NCBI GenBank assembly: GCA_048262255.1
Contig: JBLXFH010000001.1
Span: 1,550,001 to 1,614,000 of the forward strand
Direction of reading: 5' to 3'
DNA from: JABMNT01 sp048262255
Lineage (GTDB): Bacteria; Pseudomonadota; Alphaproteobacteria; Rhodospirillales; Casp-alpha2
Length of the DNA: 64,000 bases
A model generated the notes under the pieces. The model saw nothing but the letters and a program-made list of their open reading frames with translations, had not been told where the DNA came from and made no database searches. Positions 37,928 through 45,462 of the stretch are shown one piece after another. The first letter of the stretch is position 1, and each line of letters begins with the position of its first letter. The translations under genes were made by a program, and so were the position numbers.

Positions 37928-38398
37928 ATGCCCGGATTTTTTGATATTTTGGTCGCCCATCATAAGAAAAACAAAGAACGGGCCCGGAATTACGATTATT
38001 TCAAGGCCTGCATGGCGGGCGCAGCCTTGGCGGCGATGGCCGATGATGAACTGGTGCGCCGCGAAGATGCGACTTTGCAAAAACTCATGAAGGTAGTCAG
38101 CGAACTCAAGCTTTTCGGTCAGAACCACGGTGACGAACTATTCAAATCCTTTGTTTCGGATATTCGTGAAAATCCAGAAAAGGGCCGGGCGAAAGCCCTG
38201 GAAGCGGTTTCTGCAGCAAAAAGCGATGAGGAGTGGATGACAACCCTGTTGATATTGGCTGCCACCATTACCGAGGCCGATGGCGCTTTGGATCAGGTTG
38301 AAAAAGATACCATGGTGCGCATTGGCAGGGTTCTGGGTTTTGATCAAAGTATGATCGAAGCCATGGAGCTCGACATCAAAGACGAAATCTACAAATAG
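37928..38398 (+). CDS. TerB-like protein, paralog 2
   Basis: The product is 156 residues, all helical. It has the TerB pair of acidic segments, AMADDELVRREDATLQ and ATITEADGALDQVEKDTMVR. The N-terminus MPGFFDILVAHHKKNKERAR is basic. TerB-fold proteins of this type are often encoded near tellurium-resistance or stress genes, but none is here. It is divergent from the TPR-GT gene and convergent with the DUF4197 gene. Confidence 0.8.
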   Translation: MPGFFDILVAHHKKNKERARNYDYFKACMAGAALAAMADDELVRREDATLQKLMKVVSELKLFGQNHGDELFKSFVSDIRENPEKGRAKALEAVSAAKSDEEWMTTLLILAATITEADGALDQVEKDTMVRIGRVLGFDQSMIEAMELDIKDEIYK

Positions 38399-38410
38399 CC
38401 CCACATAGCC

Positions 38411-39172
38411 CTAAGAGCCGAAGACTTTCTTGAGAATGTCGGTTGTCCGGGCCGCCGGGTTGGCGCGAATCGCCGCTTCTTCTGTCGCAATATAGTGGAA
38501 CAATCCATCCAGCGCCTTGCTCACGGCATGCGTGGTCAAATCTGATTTGACATCCGGCATGAACGGCAGCGATGCATATTTTCCCATCATCTGGTCATAG
38601 GCTTTTACGGCCCCAACTTCGGCAAGGCTGGCGTTGACGATAGGCGTGAAGCGCTCGGTCAACGGGGCTGTCATGTGTTGGCGAAAATAGTCCGTTGCTG
38701 CTGTATCGCTGCCATCGAGAATCTTTTTGGCATCGTCCAGAGACATCTCTGAAATGGACTGAAAGAAAACCTCTTTGGCTTCCGGTGCGGCTTCCTCGGC
38801 TGCGCGGTTGATGCGTGTTTCCACATCCGCCGTCAAACTGCCAAAACCGATTTTATCGAGCGCTTTTTGTACCGGCTGCAAGTTCTCAGGCAGTGGGATA
38901 TGAATGGCCGGGTCCGCCAGATAACCGTCAGTCTTCCCCACCTGGGCAATCACCTTATCGGTCCCGACCCGCAGCGCATCTTTCAGGCCGGCGATGATAT
39001 CCGTTGTGCTGAGCCCCATGGGAGAAGTTGAAGTTGTGCTGCCCTCGGAAGGTTTCTGCAGGGAGTCGAGCATGCCTTTCGCCTTGTCGAGCAGCCCGGC
39101 ATGGGCGGGAGCAAAGGCGGCAGACGCATAAATTGCCGCTGCCAACAGGAGGCGGGAATGAAAGAAGGCCAT
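38411..39172 (-). CDS. DUF4197 domain-containing exported protein
   Basis: This 253-residue protein has a signal peptide (MAFFHSRLLLAAAIYASAAF, ending APAHA). The mature part is helical with the family segments GLKDALRVGTDKVIAQVGK and FTPIVNASLAEVGAVKAYD, and the ending GLFHYIATEEAAIRANPAARTTDILKKVFG is diagnostic of DUF4197. The family has no established function. A low-complexity Ser/Thr stretch follows the signal peptide region (about residues 40-52). Confidence 0.9.
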   Translation of the reverse strand: MAFFHSRLLLAAAIYASAAFAPAHAGLLDKAKGMLDSLQKPSEGSTTSTSPMGLSTTDIIAGLKDALRVGTDKVIAQVGKTDGYLADPAIHIPLPENLQPVQKALDKIGFGSLTADVETRINRAAEEAAPEAKEVFFQSISEMSLDDAKKILDGSDTAATDYFRQHMTAPLTERFTPIVNASLAEVGAVKAYDQMMGKYASLPFMPDVKSDLTTHAVSKALDGLFHYIATEEAAIRANPAARTTDILKKVFGS

Positions 39173-39219
39173 TGTGGTTTATCCTTTGTTGGGGGCAGTA
39201 AAAATACGGACGGGTTTCG

Positions 39220-39846
39220 TTATTCGGCGGCGGCTATATCGACATCATCTCGGTAGCGGGCCAGACCGCGTTTTAGAAAACTTTCGCGCATCGGCAGGCC
39301 GTTGCCGGACTTGGCGACCATGTCTTCCACCGGGGTTGGTGTTGTCACATCGGGCCAGTGCCCCGGCTGTGGACCCGCGCCCTCGGCGGCGATGGCCAGC
39401 GGTTCGTCATCCTCAATAGCGGGGGTTTGCGTCAGTTCTAGCATCTCCCATGTGGCTTCAAGCGGAATGCCATTGGGGTCGTAAAAATAGATGGACCAGA
39501 AAAGCCCATGGTCAACGGCGCCATGCACATCGAACCCGGCGGCTTCCAGTCGGTCCTTGAGGCCAAAAAGCTCTTCACGGCTTTCAACGGTCAGTGATAC
39601 GTGATCAAAGCCGACAGGCTCGCTGGTGCGTTCGCCGGGGAACTTTGATTTCATGGGCGATGCGCCATCGTATTCGAAAAAGGCGATATGCGAAGCTTCA
39701 TCCGCCAGCCGGAAGAAATAGTGGCGATAGCCGTCATGACCAATGCCCGCCGTCAGCTGAAGGCCCAGCAAATCCCGATAAAACCGGATGGTTTTGACAA
39801 TATCATCGGTGATGAAGGCCAGATGATTGACGCACTGAAGACTCAT
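39220..39846 (-). CDS. VOC superfamily (glyoxalase/extradiol dioxygenase-like) protein
   Basis: The start MSLQCVNHLAFITDD (39846) is backed by GGGAG about 7 bases upstream; a longer frame to 39921 overlaps the neighbouring gene and was rejected. The product is 208 residues. It has two beta-alpha-beta-beta-beta units. Metal ligands are likely in the first strand His (VNHLAF), the second-unit His (FDHVSLTV) and Glu in GIPLEATWEM. The last 60 residues are an extra tail not seen in minimal VOC proteins. It lies downstream of the flavin reductase gene and may share its operon. Confidence 0.85.
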   Translation of the reverse strand: MSLQCVNHLAFITDDIVKTIRFYRDLLGLQLTAGIGHDGYRHYFFRLADEASHIAFFEYDGASPMKSKFPGERTSEPVGFDHVSLTVESREELFGLKDRLEAAGFDVHGAVDHGLFWSIYFYDPNGIPLEATWEMLELTQTPAIEDDEPLAIAAEGAGPQPGHWPDVTTPTPVEDMVAKSGNGLPMRESFLKRGLARYRDDVDIAAAE

Positions 39847-39917
39847 GGTGAAACTCCCGTTTTCTCGCTTTGCCTGAATAGTATATAGGAAGTCTTGGCA
39901 CGAGTCGCCACCTGCAA

Positions 39918-40529
39918 TCATTTTGCCGGGCGCTGCAGTGTGAAGACCTTTTCGACGCTCGTATAATCCTGATACCCCATGCGTGCCAGTGGCTGAATGC
40001 GCTCAATATCTATCATGCCATCAATCATGAAGGCGTCGTTGATCTCAATCCCGATCACCTGGCCGACAACCAGCGCATTGCGACCACCGGGCCGATCACA
40101 GGGCAGTTCCGTGGTGCTTACATAAGTGCATTCCATTTGAATAGGCGCCGCCTTGACGCGCGGTGGCTTGACCAGACGCGACGGCTGCATCTCCAGCCCG
40201 GCATGCTCGAATTCGTTGACCCCTGGCGGAACCGGTGCGCTGGTGGCGCTCATTTTATCGCGCAGGTCCCAGGTTGCCATGTTGCAGACAAACTCGCCGG
40301 TTGCCTCGATGTTGCTGATGGTATCTTTCGAGCTGCGCGGCGCCATTCCGGAACTGGCGAACATGACCAGTGGCGGTTCGCTGGCGACACCGTTGAAAAA
40401 ACTGTAAGGCGCAAGGTTCACATGGCCGTCAGCACTGATGCTCGATATCCAGCCAATGGGCCGGGGCACCACACAGCTTTTGAAGGGGTCGTGTGGCAGG
40501 CCGTGTGGCTCGCTGGTCTTCCAGAACAT
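39918..40529 (-). CDS. Flavin reductase-like domain protein (DIM6/NTAB type)
   Basis: This 203-residue protein has the FMN-binding split-barrel fold of flavin reductases. The marks are VVPRPIGWISSISADGHVNLAPYS (shown in two parts: VVPRPIGW and NLAPYSFFNG), SKDTISNIEATGEFVCNMA and a C-terminal QPLARMGYQDYTS. Relatives reduce flavins with NAD(P)H or act as FMN-dependent oxygenase partners. Together with the VOC gene 72 bases further on it could be part of an oxidative catabolic unit. Confidence 0.88.
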   Translation of the reverse strand: MFWKTSEPHGLPHDPFKSCVVPRPIGWISSISADGHVNLAPYSFFNGVASEPPLVMFASSGMAPRSSKDTISNIEATGEFVCNMATWDLRDKMSATSAPVPPGVNEFEHAGLEMQPSRLVKPPRVKAAPIQMECTYVSTTELPCDRPGGRNALVVGQVIGIEINDAFMIDGMIDIERIQPLARMGYQDYTSVEKVFTLQRPAK

Positions 40530-40685
40530 GGGCGTTGGTCCTTAGGCGATGTCATTGCATAAATGTATGCATAGGAGTGTAAGCAACTACACCTCGAATG
40601 CACAGAATGATTCGGTGAATTCAGTTGCATGAAACGGGCAAACGGTCTTTTTTAAGAGTTCACGAAGAGATGTGGGGGCGATGCC

Positions 40686-41282
40686 GTGCGGCAGTTTTAT
40701 GATTTGATGGAAGCCTACGCGCGCGCCGATACGGACGCGTCCCGCGAGGCCATTCAGGATCAGGTCTGGGAGGCGTATGGCGTTGAACAAACCGTCCATA
40801 TTCTCGACATGTCGGGCTTTTCCCGTCTCACGGAAAAGCGCGGGATTGTCCATTACCTGTCCATGGTCCGCCATATGCAGCTGGTGACGGAACCCATCAT
40901 CAAGCGGTTTGGCGGGACCATTATCAAATTTGAAGCCGACAACGCTTTTTCCTGTTTTCCCAATGTCCAGAAAGCCATCGAAGCCTCCATTTCCATCAAT
41001 ATCGCCTTCGACGCCATGAATATGATGACCCAGGACGATCTGAACATCTATATGTCCTGCGGCATTGATCACGGTCGGTTTCTGCTGGTCGATGGCCGCG
41101 ATTTTTTTGGCGCGCCAGTCAATGTGGCGAGCAAGCTGAGCGAGGATATCGGCGAGCCGGGCGATATTCTGGTGACGCAAACCGCCATGGACATGTTAAC
41201 GGACAAGGCGCAATTCAAAAGCGAGCCGAAATCCTACGAGATTTCGAAGGTAAAAATTTTGGCGCAACGCATCATTTTCTAG
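40686..41282 (+). CDS. Short class III nucleotide cyclase-like protein
   Basis: The start is GTG at 40686, with a GGGGG tract about 6 bases upstream. The product is 198 residues, almost only the cyclase domain. Metal aspartates are seen in HILDMSGFSRLT and FEADNAFSCF, and a Lys in TIIKFEADN. At the transition-state position the usual Arg in N-x-A-x-R is a Lys (NVASKLSED). This may lower or alter activity, so it could be a regulatory or degenerate cyclase. The TerB-like gene follows 80 bases later on the same strand. Confidence 0.75.
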   Translation: MRQFYDLMEAYARADTDASREAIQDQVWEAYGVEQTVHILDMSGFSRLTEKRGIVHYLSMVRHMQLVTEPIIKRFGGTIIKFEADNAFSCFPNVQKAIEASISINIAFDAMNMMTQDDLNIYMSCGIDHGRFLLVDGRDFFGAPVNVASKLSEDIGEPGDILVTQTAMDMLTDKAQFKSEPKSYEISKVKILAQRIIF

Positions 41283-41362
41283 ATTTATGCAAATGAATTC
41301 TCGCCAGCACAATGATGTCCCCGTAAAATCACGCCTCAAGATTTTTAACAGGAGCATCGCGG

Positions 41363-41914
41363 ATGGTTAAGCTATTAGGTTCTCCCATTGGCATTCTGGC
41401 GGTGTCGATTGCCTATTTGATAGAGGCCGACAGCCATCAGACATTTGAGGAAAAAGCCAAACTGGTGACGGTGTTCGGCAAGCATGTCAGCCGCAAGGAA
41501 CTGACCCAGGAGCAGTTGCAAGCTATTTTGGGCAAGGCCTTTGACCACACGGATAAAATGGATGTCGATGACTTTCTCAATCAGATCGCGCCGAAACTGA
41601 CGCCGGGCCAAAAGACCAGCATTGTCCTGAATATGTATGATGCCATGCTGGTTGACGGTCAGGTTGCTGCCGGCGAGCGCAGTATTCTCAACAAGTTTAT
41701 CGGGGCGTTTGATTTGAGCCGCGACACCATGCGGGCCGTCCGGGAAATGATGATGCTGAAAAACGATACAGGCATTTTTACTGATAAGAGCCATCCCTAT
41801 AACGAACCCAAATATGTTTTGGATTTAAAGATGTTTTCGCAGGAAGAAGCCGAAGACAGGCCGCAGTTGACGGATGCGGTCGCTGGCGTCAAGGAAAACT
41901 GGAAGAAGAGTTGA
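41363..41914 (+). CDS. TerB-like protein, paralog 3
   Basis: This 183-residue protein begins with a hydrophobic stretch (MVKLLGSPIGILAVSIAYLI) that may be a membrane or buried helix. Two helical segments with acidic clusters follow: IEADSHQTFEEKAKLV and YDAMLVDGQVAAGERSILN. The C-terminal tail is charged (EEAEDRPQLTDAVAG). It is more divergent from the other two TerB-like proteins but keeps the same helical and acidic spacing. It ends 17 bases from the PilZ gene, tail to tail. Confidence 0.7.
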   Translation: MVKLLGSPIGILAVSIAYLIEADSHQTFEEKAKLVTVFGKHVSRKELTQEQLQAILGKAFDHTDKMDVDDFLNQIAPKLTPGQKTSIVLNMYDAMLVDGQVAAGERSILNKFIGAFDLSRDTMRAVREMMMLKNDTGIFTDKSHPYNEPKYVLDLKMFSQEEAEDRPQLTDAVAGVKENWKKS

Positions 41915-41931
41915 TCAGGGCGTCGTGCGGT

Positions 41932-42285
41932 TTAACGTGAGGCGATGTAAGCGCGCAAAAAGGTTTTGACGCGTGGCTGCGGCGTGAACTTTGCCGCCAG
42001 CATGCCTTCCTTGACCCGGACAATATTGGCGAAACCGCTGATTTCGGCAGGCTTTCCATCCGTCGTCCCGCAAAACTTAAACTCAAAATACTGGTTGCCG
42101 TGGAGGGGGCCGTCATAACCTTTTATGGCGAAGCCGCCGAGGCTGACATCCAGCAGGTCATAGGCTTTTCCCGAGCCTGAATTATCGATCAGGATTTCGA
42201 TGGTTTCGCCGGTTCCCGTGTAGCGATCGAACTCGCGTTGGGGTTTGTCGTCGCCACCACCTGTTATTTTTTTGAACCAAGACAT
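41932..42285 (-). CDS. PilZ domain (c-di-GMP receptor-like) protein
   Basis: This 117-residue protein has both c-di-GMP-contact motifs of PilZ domains: RxxxR in QREFDRY (about residues 17-23) and DxSxxG in LLDVSLGGFAI. It starts MSWFKKITGGGDD. The gene is 97 bases downstream of hlyD on the same strand, so it may be read through from the secretion operon. This suggests that c-di-GMP acts on export or surface display of the giant protein, which is an inference from position. Confidence 0.8.
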   Translation of the reverse strand: MSWFKKITGGGDDKPQREFDRYTGTGETIEILIDNSGSGKAYDLLDVSLGGFAIKGYDGPLHGNQYFEFKFCGTTDGKPAEISGFANIVRVKEGMLAAKFTPQPRVKTFLRAYIASR

Positions 42286-42382
42286 GCCATTCTTCCAAAA
42301 GGGTTACTCAGAATTCAAACCGGGTCCGTTTAGAAAAGGGCTTTTGCGCCGGTTTTTCAACCTGCAAATTACGGAGATTGCC

Positions 42383-43675
42383 TTAACGCTCCTTTAACGC
42401 AAAGCTCATTTTCCCGATATACGGGTCCAGAAGATAGCGTAAAACCGTCCGGGTTCCGGTCTGGATACTCGACTGGACCTGCATGCCGGGCGACAGGCGG
42501 TAACGCAAATCGCCCCGTTCAAAATAGTCCTGATCCGTCTGGATGCGGATTTTATAATAGGGGGCACCCTCCTGTGTGACGATGGTGTCGGGACTGATGT
42601 TGATGACCTTGCCTTCCAGCGTGCCAAACCGCACGGCCTCGGCAGAGGCCAGTTGAATACGGGCTGGCTGGCCGATTTCAATATAGCCGATATCCTGGGT
42701 CGGCAAACGGGCTTCAATGACCAGCCGGTCATCACCGGGGACAATATCGAGAACGGTTTTTCCAGCCTGTACCACGCCGCCGACGGTTGCCAGATATACG
42801 GTTTTGACTGTGCCATCAACGGGTGCGCGCAAAACCGTCCGGCGCAGGCTGTCTTTCGCTGTGCGCACACGCTGCGACAATTCCAGAAAGGTCCGGTTGG
42901 CGTCGCTCAATTCCTGTGCGGCTTCTTCCTGCAAGCCGCTTTCGATGGCCTGCAACTGGGCCTTCGCCGCATTATAGGCGGCTTTCGAGCGCGGCAACGC
43001 GATGCGGTCTTCCTCCAGCCGCCCCCGATAGTCCGATTCCTCTTTTTGCAGGTTCAAGTGGGTCATGCGGTTCGACAGGTCGAGCTTGATCAGTTTACCG
43101 GAAATCTTCAGCTGTTCGCGGATCAGATCAAGGCCACTGGAGTTGGTCCGGATGCGGGCCTGAACTTCCTTGATTTCCTGCTCGCGCTGGATGATCTCCT
43201 GACGCTGTGCCTGTATCTGATTGCGGATCCGGTTCTTACGTGCGGCAAACAAAAGCATCACACGACGCACCTGATCGGGATCGGTATCGCGCAGATCTTC
43301 GGGGATTTTCAATTCGACGGCGCCAGCGCTTTCCGCCTCCAGTCTCAGGATATTCAACCGCAAAGCCAGCAGGCGGATTTCCAGTTCTTCCAGCTCGGCG
43401 CCAGATTTTGTCGGCTCCAGTTCAATCAAAGGCTGGCCCTGTTTAACCCGGTCTCCCTCCTTGACCAGAATATTGCTGACAATACCGCCCTCCAGGTGCT
43501 GGATGGATTTGACCTGGCTGGAAGGCACGACTTCGCCCAACGCCATGCTGACAACGTCCAGTTTGCCAACGGCCGACCAGACCAGAAAGATGACCACCAG
43601 CAGAATGCAGCAACCAAGGAAAACGTGGGTGCCGAGCTGTGTCGGGGGGGCTTTGGCTTTTGGGGATTCAGTCAT
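42383..43675 (-). CDS. HlyD family type I secretion membrane-fusion protein
   Basis: This periplasmic adaptor links the inner-membrane ABC protein to the TolC-type outer-membrane channel. The product is 430 residues. It has an N-terminal cytoplasmic segment, one transmembrane helix (LGCCILLVVIFLVWSAV, about residues 19-35), a lipoyl-type half (IQHLEGGIVSNILVKEGDRV), a long coiled-coil hairpin (about 80-270) and a second lipoyl/beta-barrel part with RAPVDGTVKTVYLATVGGVV. The end YRLSPGMQVQSSIQTGTRTV leads to the typical C-terminal tail. It overlaps the ABC gene by 8 bases. Confidence 0.94.
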   Translation of the reverse strand: MTESPKAKAPPTQLGTHVFLGCCILLVVIFLVWSAVGKLDVVSMALGEVVPSSQVKSIQHLEGGIVSNILVKEGDRVKQGQPLIELEPTKSGAELEELEIRLLALRLNILRLEAESAGAVELKIPEDLRDTDPDQVRRVMLLFAARKNRIRNQIQAQRQEIIQREQEIKEVQARIRTNSSGLDLIREQLKISGKLIKLDLSNRMTHLNLQKEESDYRGRLEEDRIALPRSKAAYNAAKAQLQAIESGLQEEAAQELSDANRTFLELSQRVRTAKDSLRRTVLRAPVDGTVKTVYLATVGGVVQAGKTVLDIVPGDDRLVIEARLPTQDIGYIEIGQPARIQLASAEAVRFGTLEGKVINISPDTIVTQEGAPYYKIRIQTDQDYFERGDLRYRLSPGMQVQSSIQTGTRTVLRYLLDPYIGKMSFALKER

Positions 43676-45380
43676 TTTTGGCGCGTCCTGACTTTTTCTT
43701 TGGCGCTGCGGTTTCTGCCAAAACCGGTTGATCCGTATCGCGCAGCAGGGTCGGAACCGGTTTTGTGTTCAGATCGAGGGTCAGGCGTGCACCGCGCTGG
43801 ATGACCGGATCGCTGCTCACAATCAGGATGGTGCGCCGGTCCTTGGCCAGTTCCTGCATGATTTGATAAACGGCAGCACAGCCTTCACGGTCGAGCCCTT
43901 CCGTCGGCTCGTCGAGGATCACCAGAGGGCCGTCGGAAGCGATGGCGCGGGCCAGTGCAAGGCGGCGGCGGATACCGACGGCGAGGGTCAGCCCGTTGTC
44001 GACGATTTCCGTTTCGAGGCCCTTCGGGCTTTCATCAATAAAAGGCCCCAGCCCGGCTTGGCGCAGGATGCGGTTGATCTGTTCATCATCGAAGTCCGGA
44101 TTGACGGACAATAGATTGTCGCGCAGGGTGCCGGGTAAAAAGACCGGTTCCTGCGGCATATAGATGATCTGCTTGCGCCACCAGCTTGCCGCCAGTTGGC
44201 GCATGTCGACTCCATCCACCAGAATTTGCCCGCGTGTGGGCTCCAGCAGGCCAGCGACCATGCGCACCATCGTGGTCTTGCCGGCTCCGTTGCGGCCATG
44301 GATCAGCAGAACGGAACCCGGCGACAGGACGAGATTAAGACGTTCGAACAAAGGCGCCTGATTTTCACCATGGGCGAAGGCGACGTCGCGAAACTCGATG
44401 CCCCCCTGATACGTCTCAAGGGCGGAGCCCTGGGCTTGCTCAACAGGCAGATGCGCCAGACTGTGGACTTTGGCCATGGCGTCCTGGGCCTTGGCCAGGG
44501 CCTCGCTCATTTGGGCCCATTTGATGGCCGGACCGAGCGCCCGAGCGGCCAGAATATTGGCGCCGATCATGGTTCCCACATCCAGGCTCCCGCCGACCAC
44601 CAGAATGGCACCGATGGAAATGATAGCCACGCCCATAACGGCTTGCAGACTTTGGGTGAGGGTTTGCGCAAGGCCCTGACGGCGGGTCACGGAAGACCGA
44701 AAATGCTGGGCCTGAGCCACGTAGGTGCGCCAGGCGGCCATGATCTGGCTCTGACCGCCAAAAGCGCGGATGGCGTCAGCGGCGCGCGCCGATGTGGTGA
44801 TCAGGCCGTTGCCGAAGCCGGTGACCTGCGATAGCGACTGGCTGATCGGCGCAAGCAGACGTTGGTTGACGATGCTGAAACCACAGGCCAGTGCAATGAA
44901 GGAAAGGGCGACAAGTCCAAGAAGCGGGTGCAATAAAAAAAGTGCGAGAATAAAGATAAAGGCAAAGGGCAGGTCGAGGATGGCCGTGATATTGGGGGCG
45001 TTGTATGTGGTTTCAATGGTCGTCAAACCGGCAATCGTTTCGCGCCGTTGCCCGGGCGGTATGGTTTCGAGGGCCTGGGTTTTGGCTGAAACGATCATGC
45101 CATAAGCGCCGATCGCGCGTTCCTGATCGCGCGGTTCCAGCATGGATGAGGCGAGCATCAGACGGGCTTGGCGAAACCCCATTTCCAGGACAATGGCCGC
45201 CAGAACGCCGAGCGTCAGGGTCGCCAGAGTGGCGTCCACACCATAAGCCACATAGCGGTTGAGTACCTGAACAACAAACAGCGGCGAGGCCAGGGCGAGC
45301 AGGTTCGCGAACAATGAGGCCAGAAACAGCTCGGTCGCGATGAAGGGGCGTGCCGCCAAACGTTGAAAAAATTCTTTCAT
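43668..45380 (-). CDS. Type I secretion system ABC transporter (permease/ATPase fusion), atypical ATPase motifs
   Basis: This inner-membrane exporter is 570 residues, without an N-terminal C39-like domain. The transmembrane part (about residues 15-310) shows LASPLFVVQVLNRYV, typical of PrtD/LapB-type exporters. In the ATPase part, Walker A GRNGAGKTT (about 361) and Walker B LVILDEPTEGLD (about 490) are intact. The signature reads LTLAVGIRRRLALARA, where LSGGQ is expected. At the switch-histidine position the sequence is ILIVSSDPV. Both changes are conserved-motif losses. The protein still looks complete, and its neighbours TolC and HlyD support export. The C-terminal tail is Lys/Ala rich. Confidence 0.9.
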   Translation of the reverse strand: MKEFFQRLAARPFIATELFLASLFANLLALASPLFVVQVLNRYVAYGVDATLATLTLGVLAAIVLEMGFRQARLMLASSMLEPRDQERAIGAYGMIVSAKTQALETIPPGQRRETIAGLTTIETTYNAPNITAILDLPFAFIFILALFLLHPLLGLVALSFIALACGFSIVNQRLLAPISQSLSQVTGFGNGLITTSARAADAIRAFGGQSQIMAAWRTYVAQAQHFRSSVTRRQGLAQTLTQSLQAVMGVAIISIGAILVVGGSLDVGTMIGANILAARALGPAIKWAQMSEALAKAQDAMAKVHSLAHLPVEQAQGSALETYQGGIEFRDVAFAHGENQAPLFERLNLVLSPGSVLLIHGRNGAGKTTMVRMVAGLLEPTRGQILVDGVDMRQLAASWWRKQIIYMPQEPVFLPGTLRDNLLSVNPDFDDEQINRILRQAGLGPFIDESPKGLETEIVDNGLTLAVGIRRRLALARAIASDGPLVILDEPTEGLDREGCAAVYQIMQELAKDRRTILIVSSDPVIQRGARLTLDLNTKPVPTLLRDTDQPVLAETAAPKKKSGRAKND

Positions 45381-45462
45381 AAAAGAAATATCTCACAAGC
45401 CGCAGGAATCATAAAAGTTTCGGGCCGATTATTGCTAGATAACTGCAGAGAGCCTGCTTGGG

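Noticed and set aside
42317..42355. Hairpin AAACCGG/CCGGTTT between hlyD and the PilZ gene
   Set aside because: The stem is only 7 bp with a 25-base loop and no T-run on the minus strand that would stop the secretion transcript.
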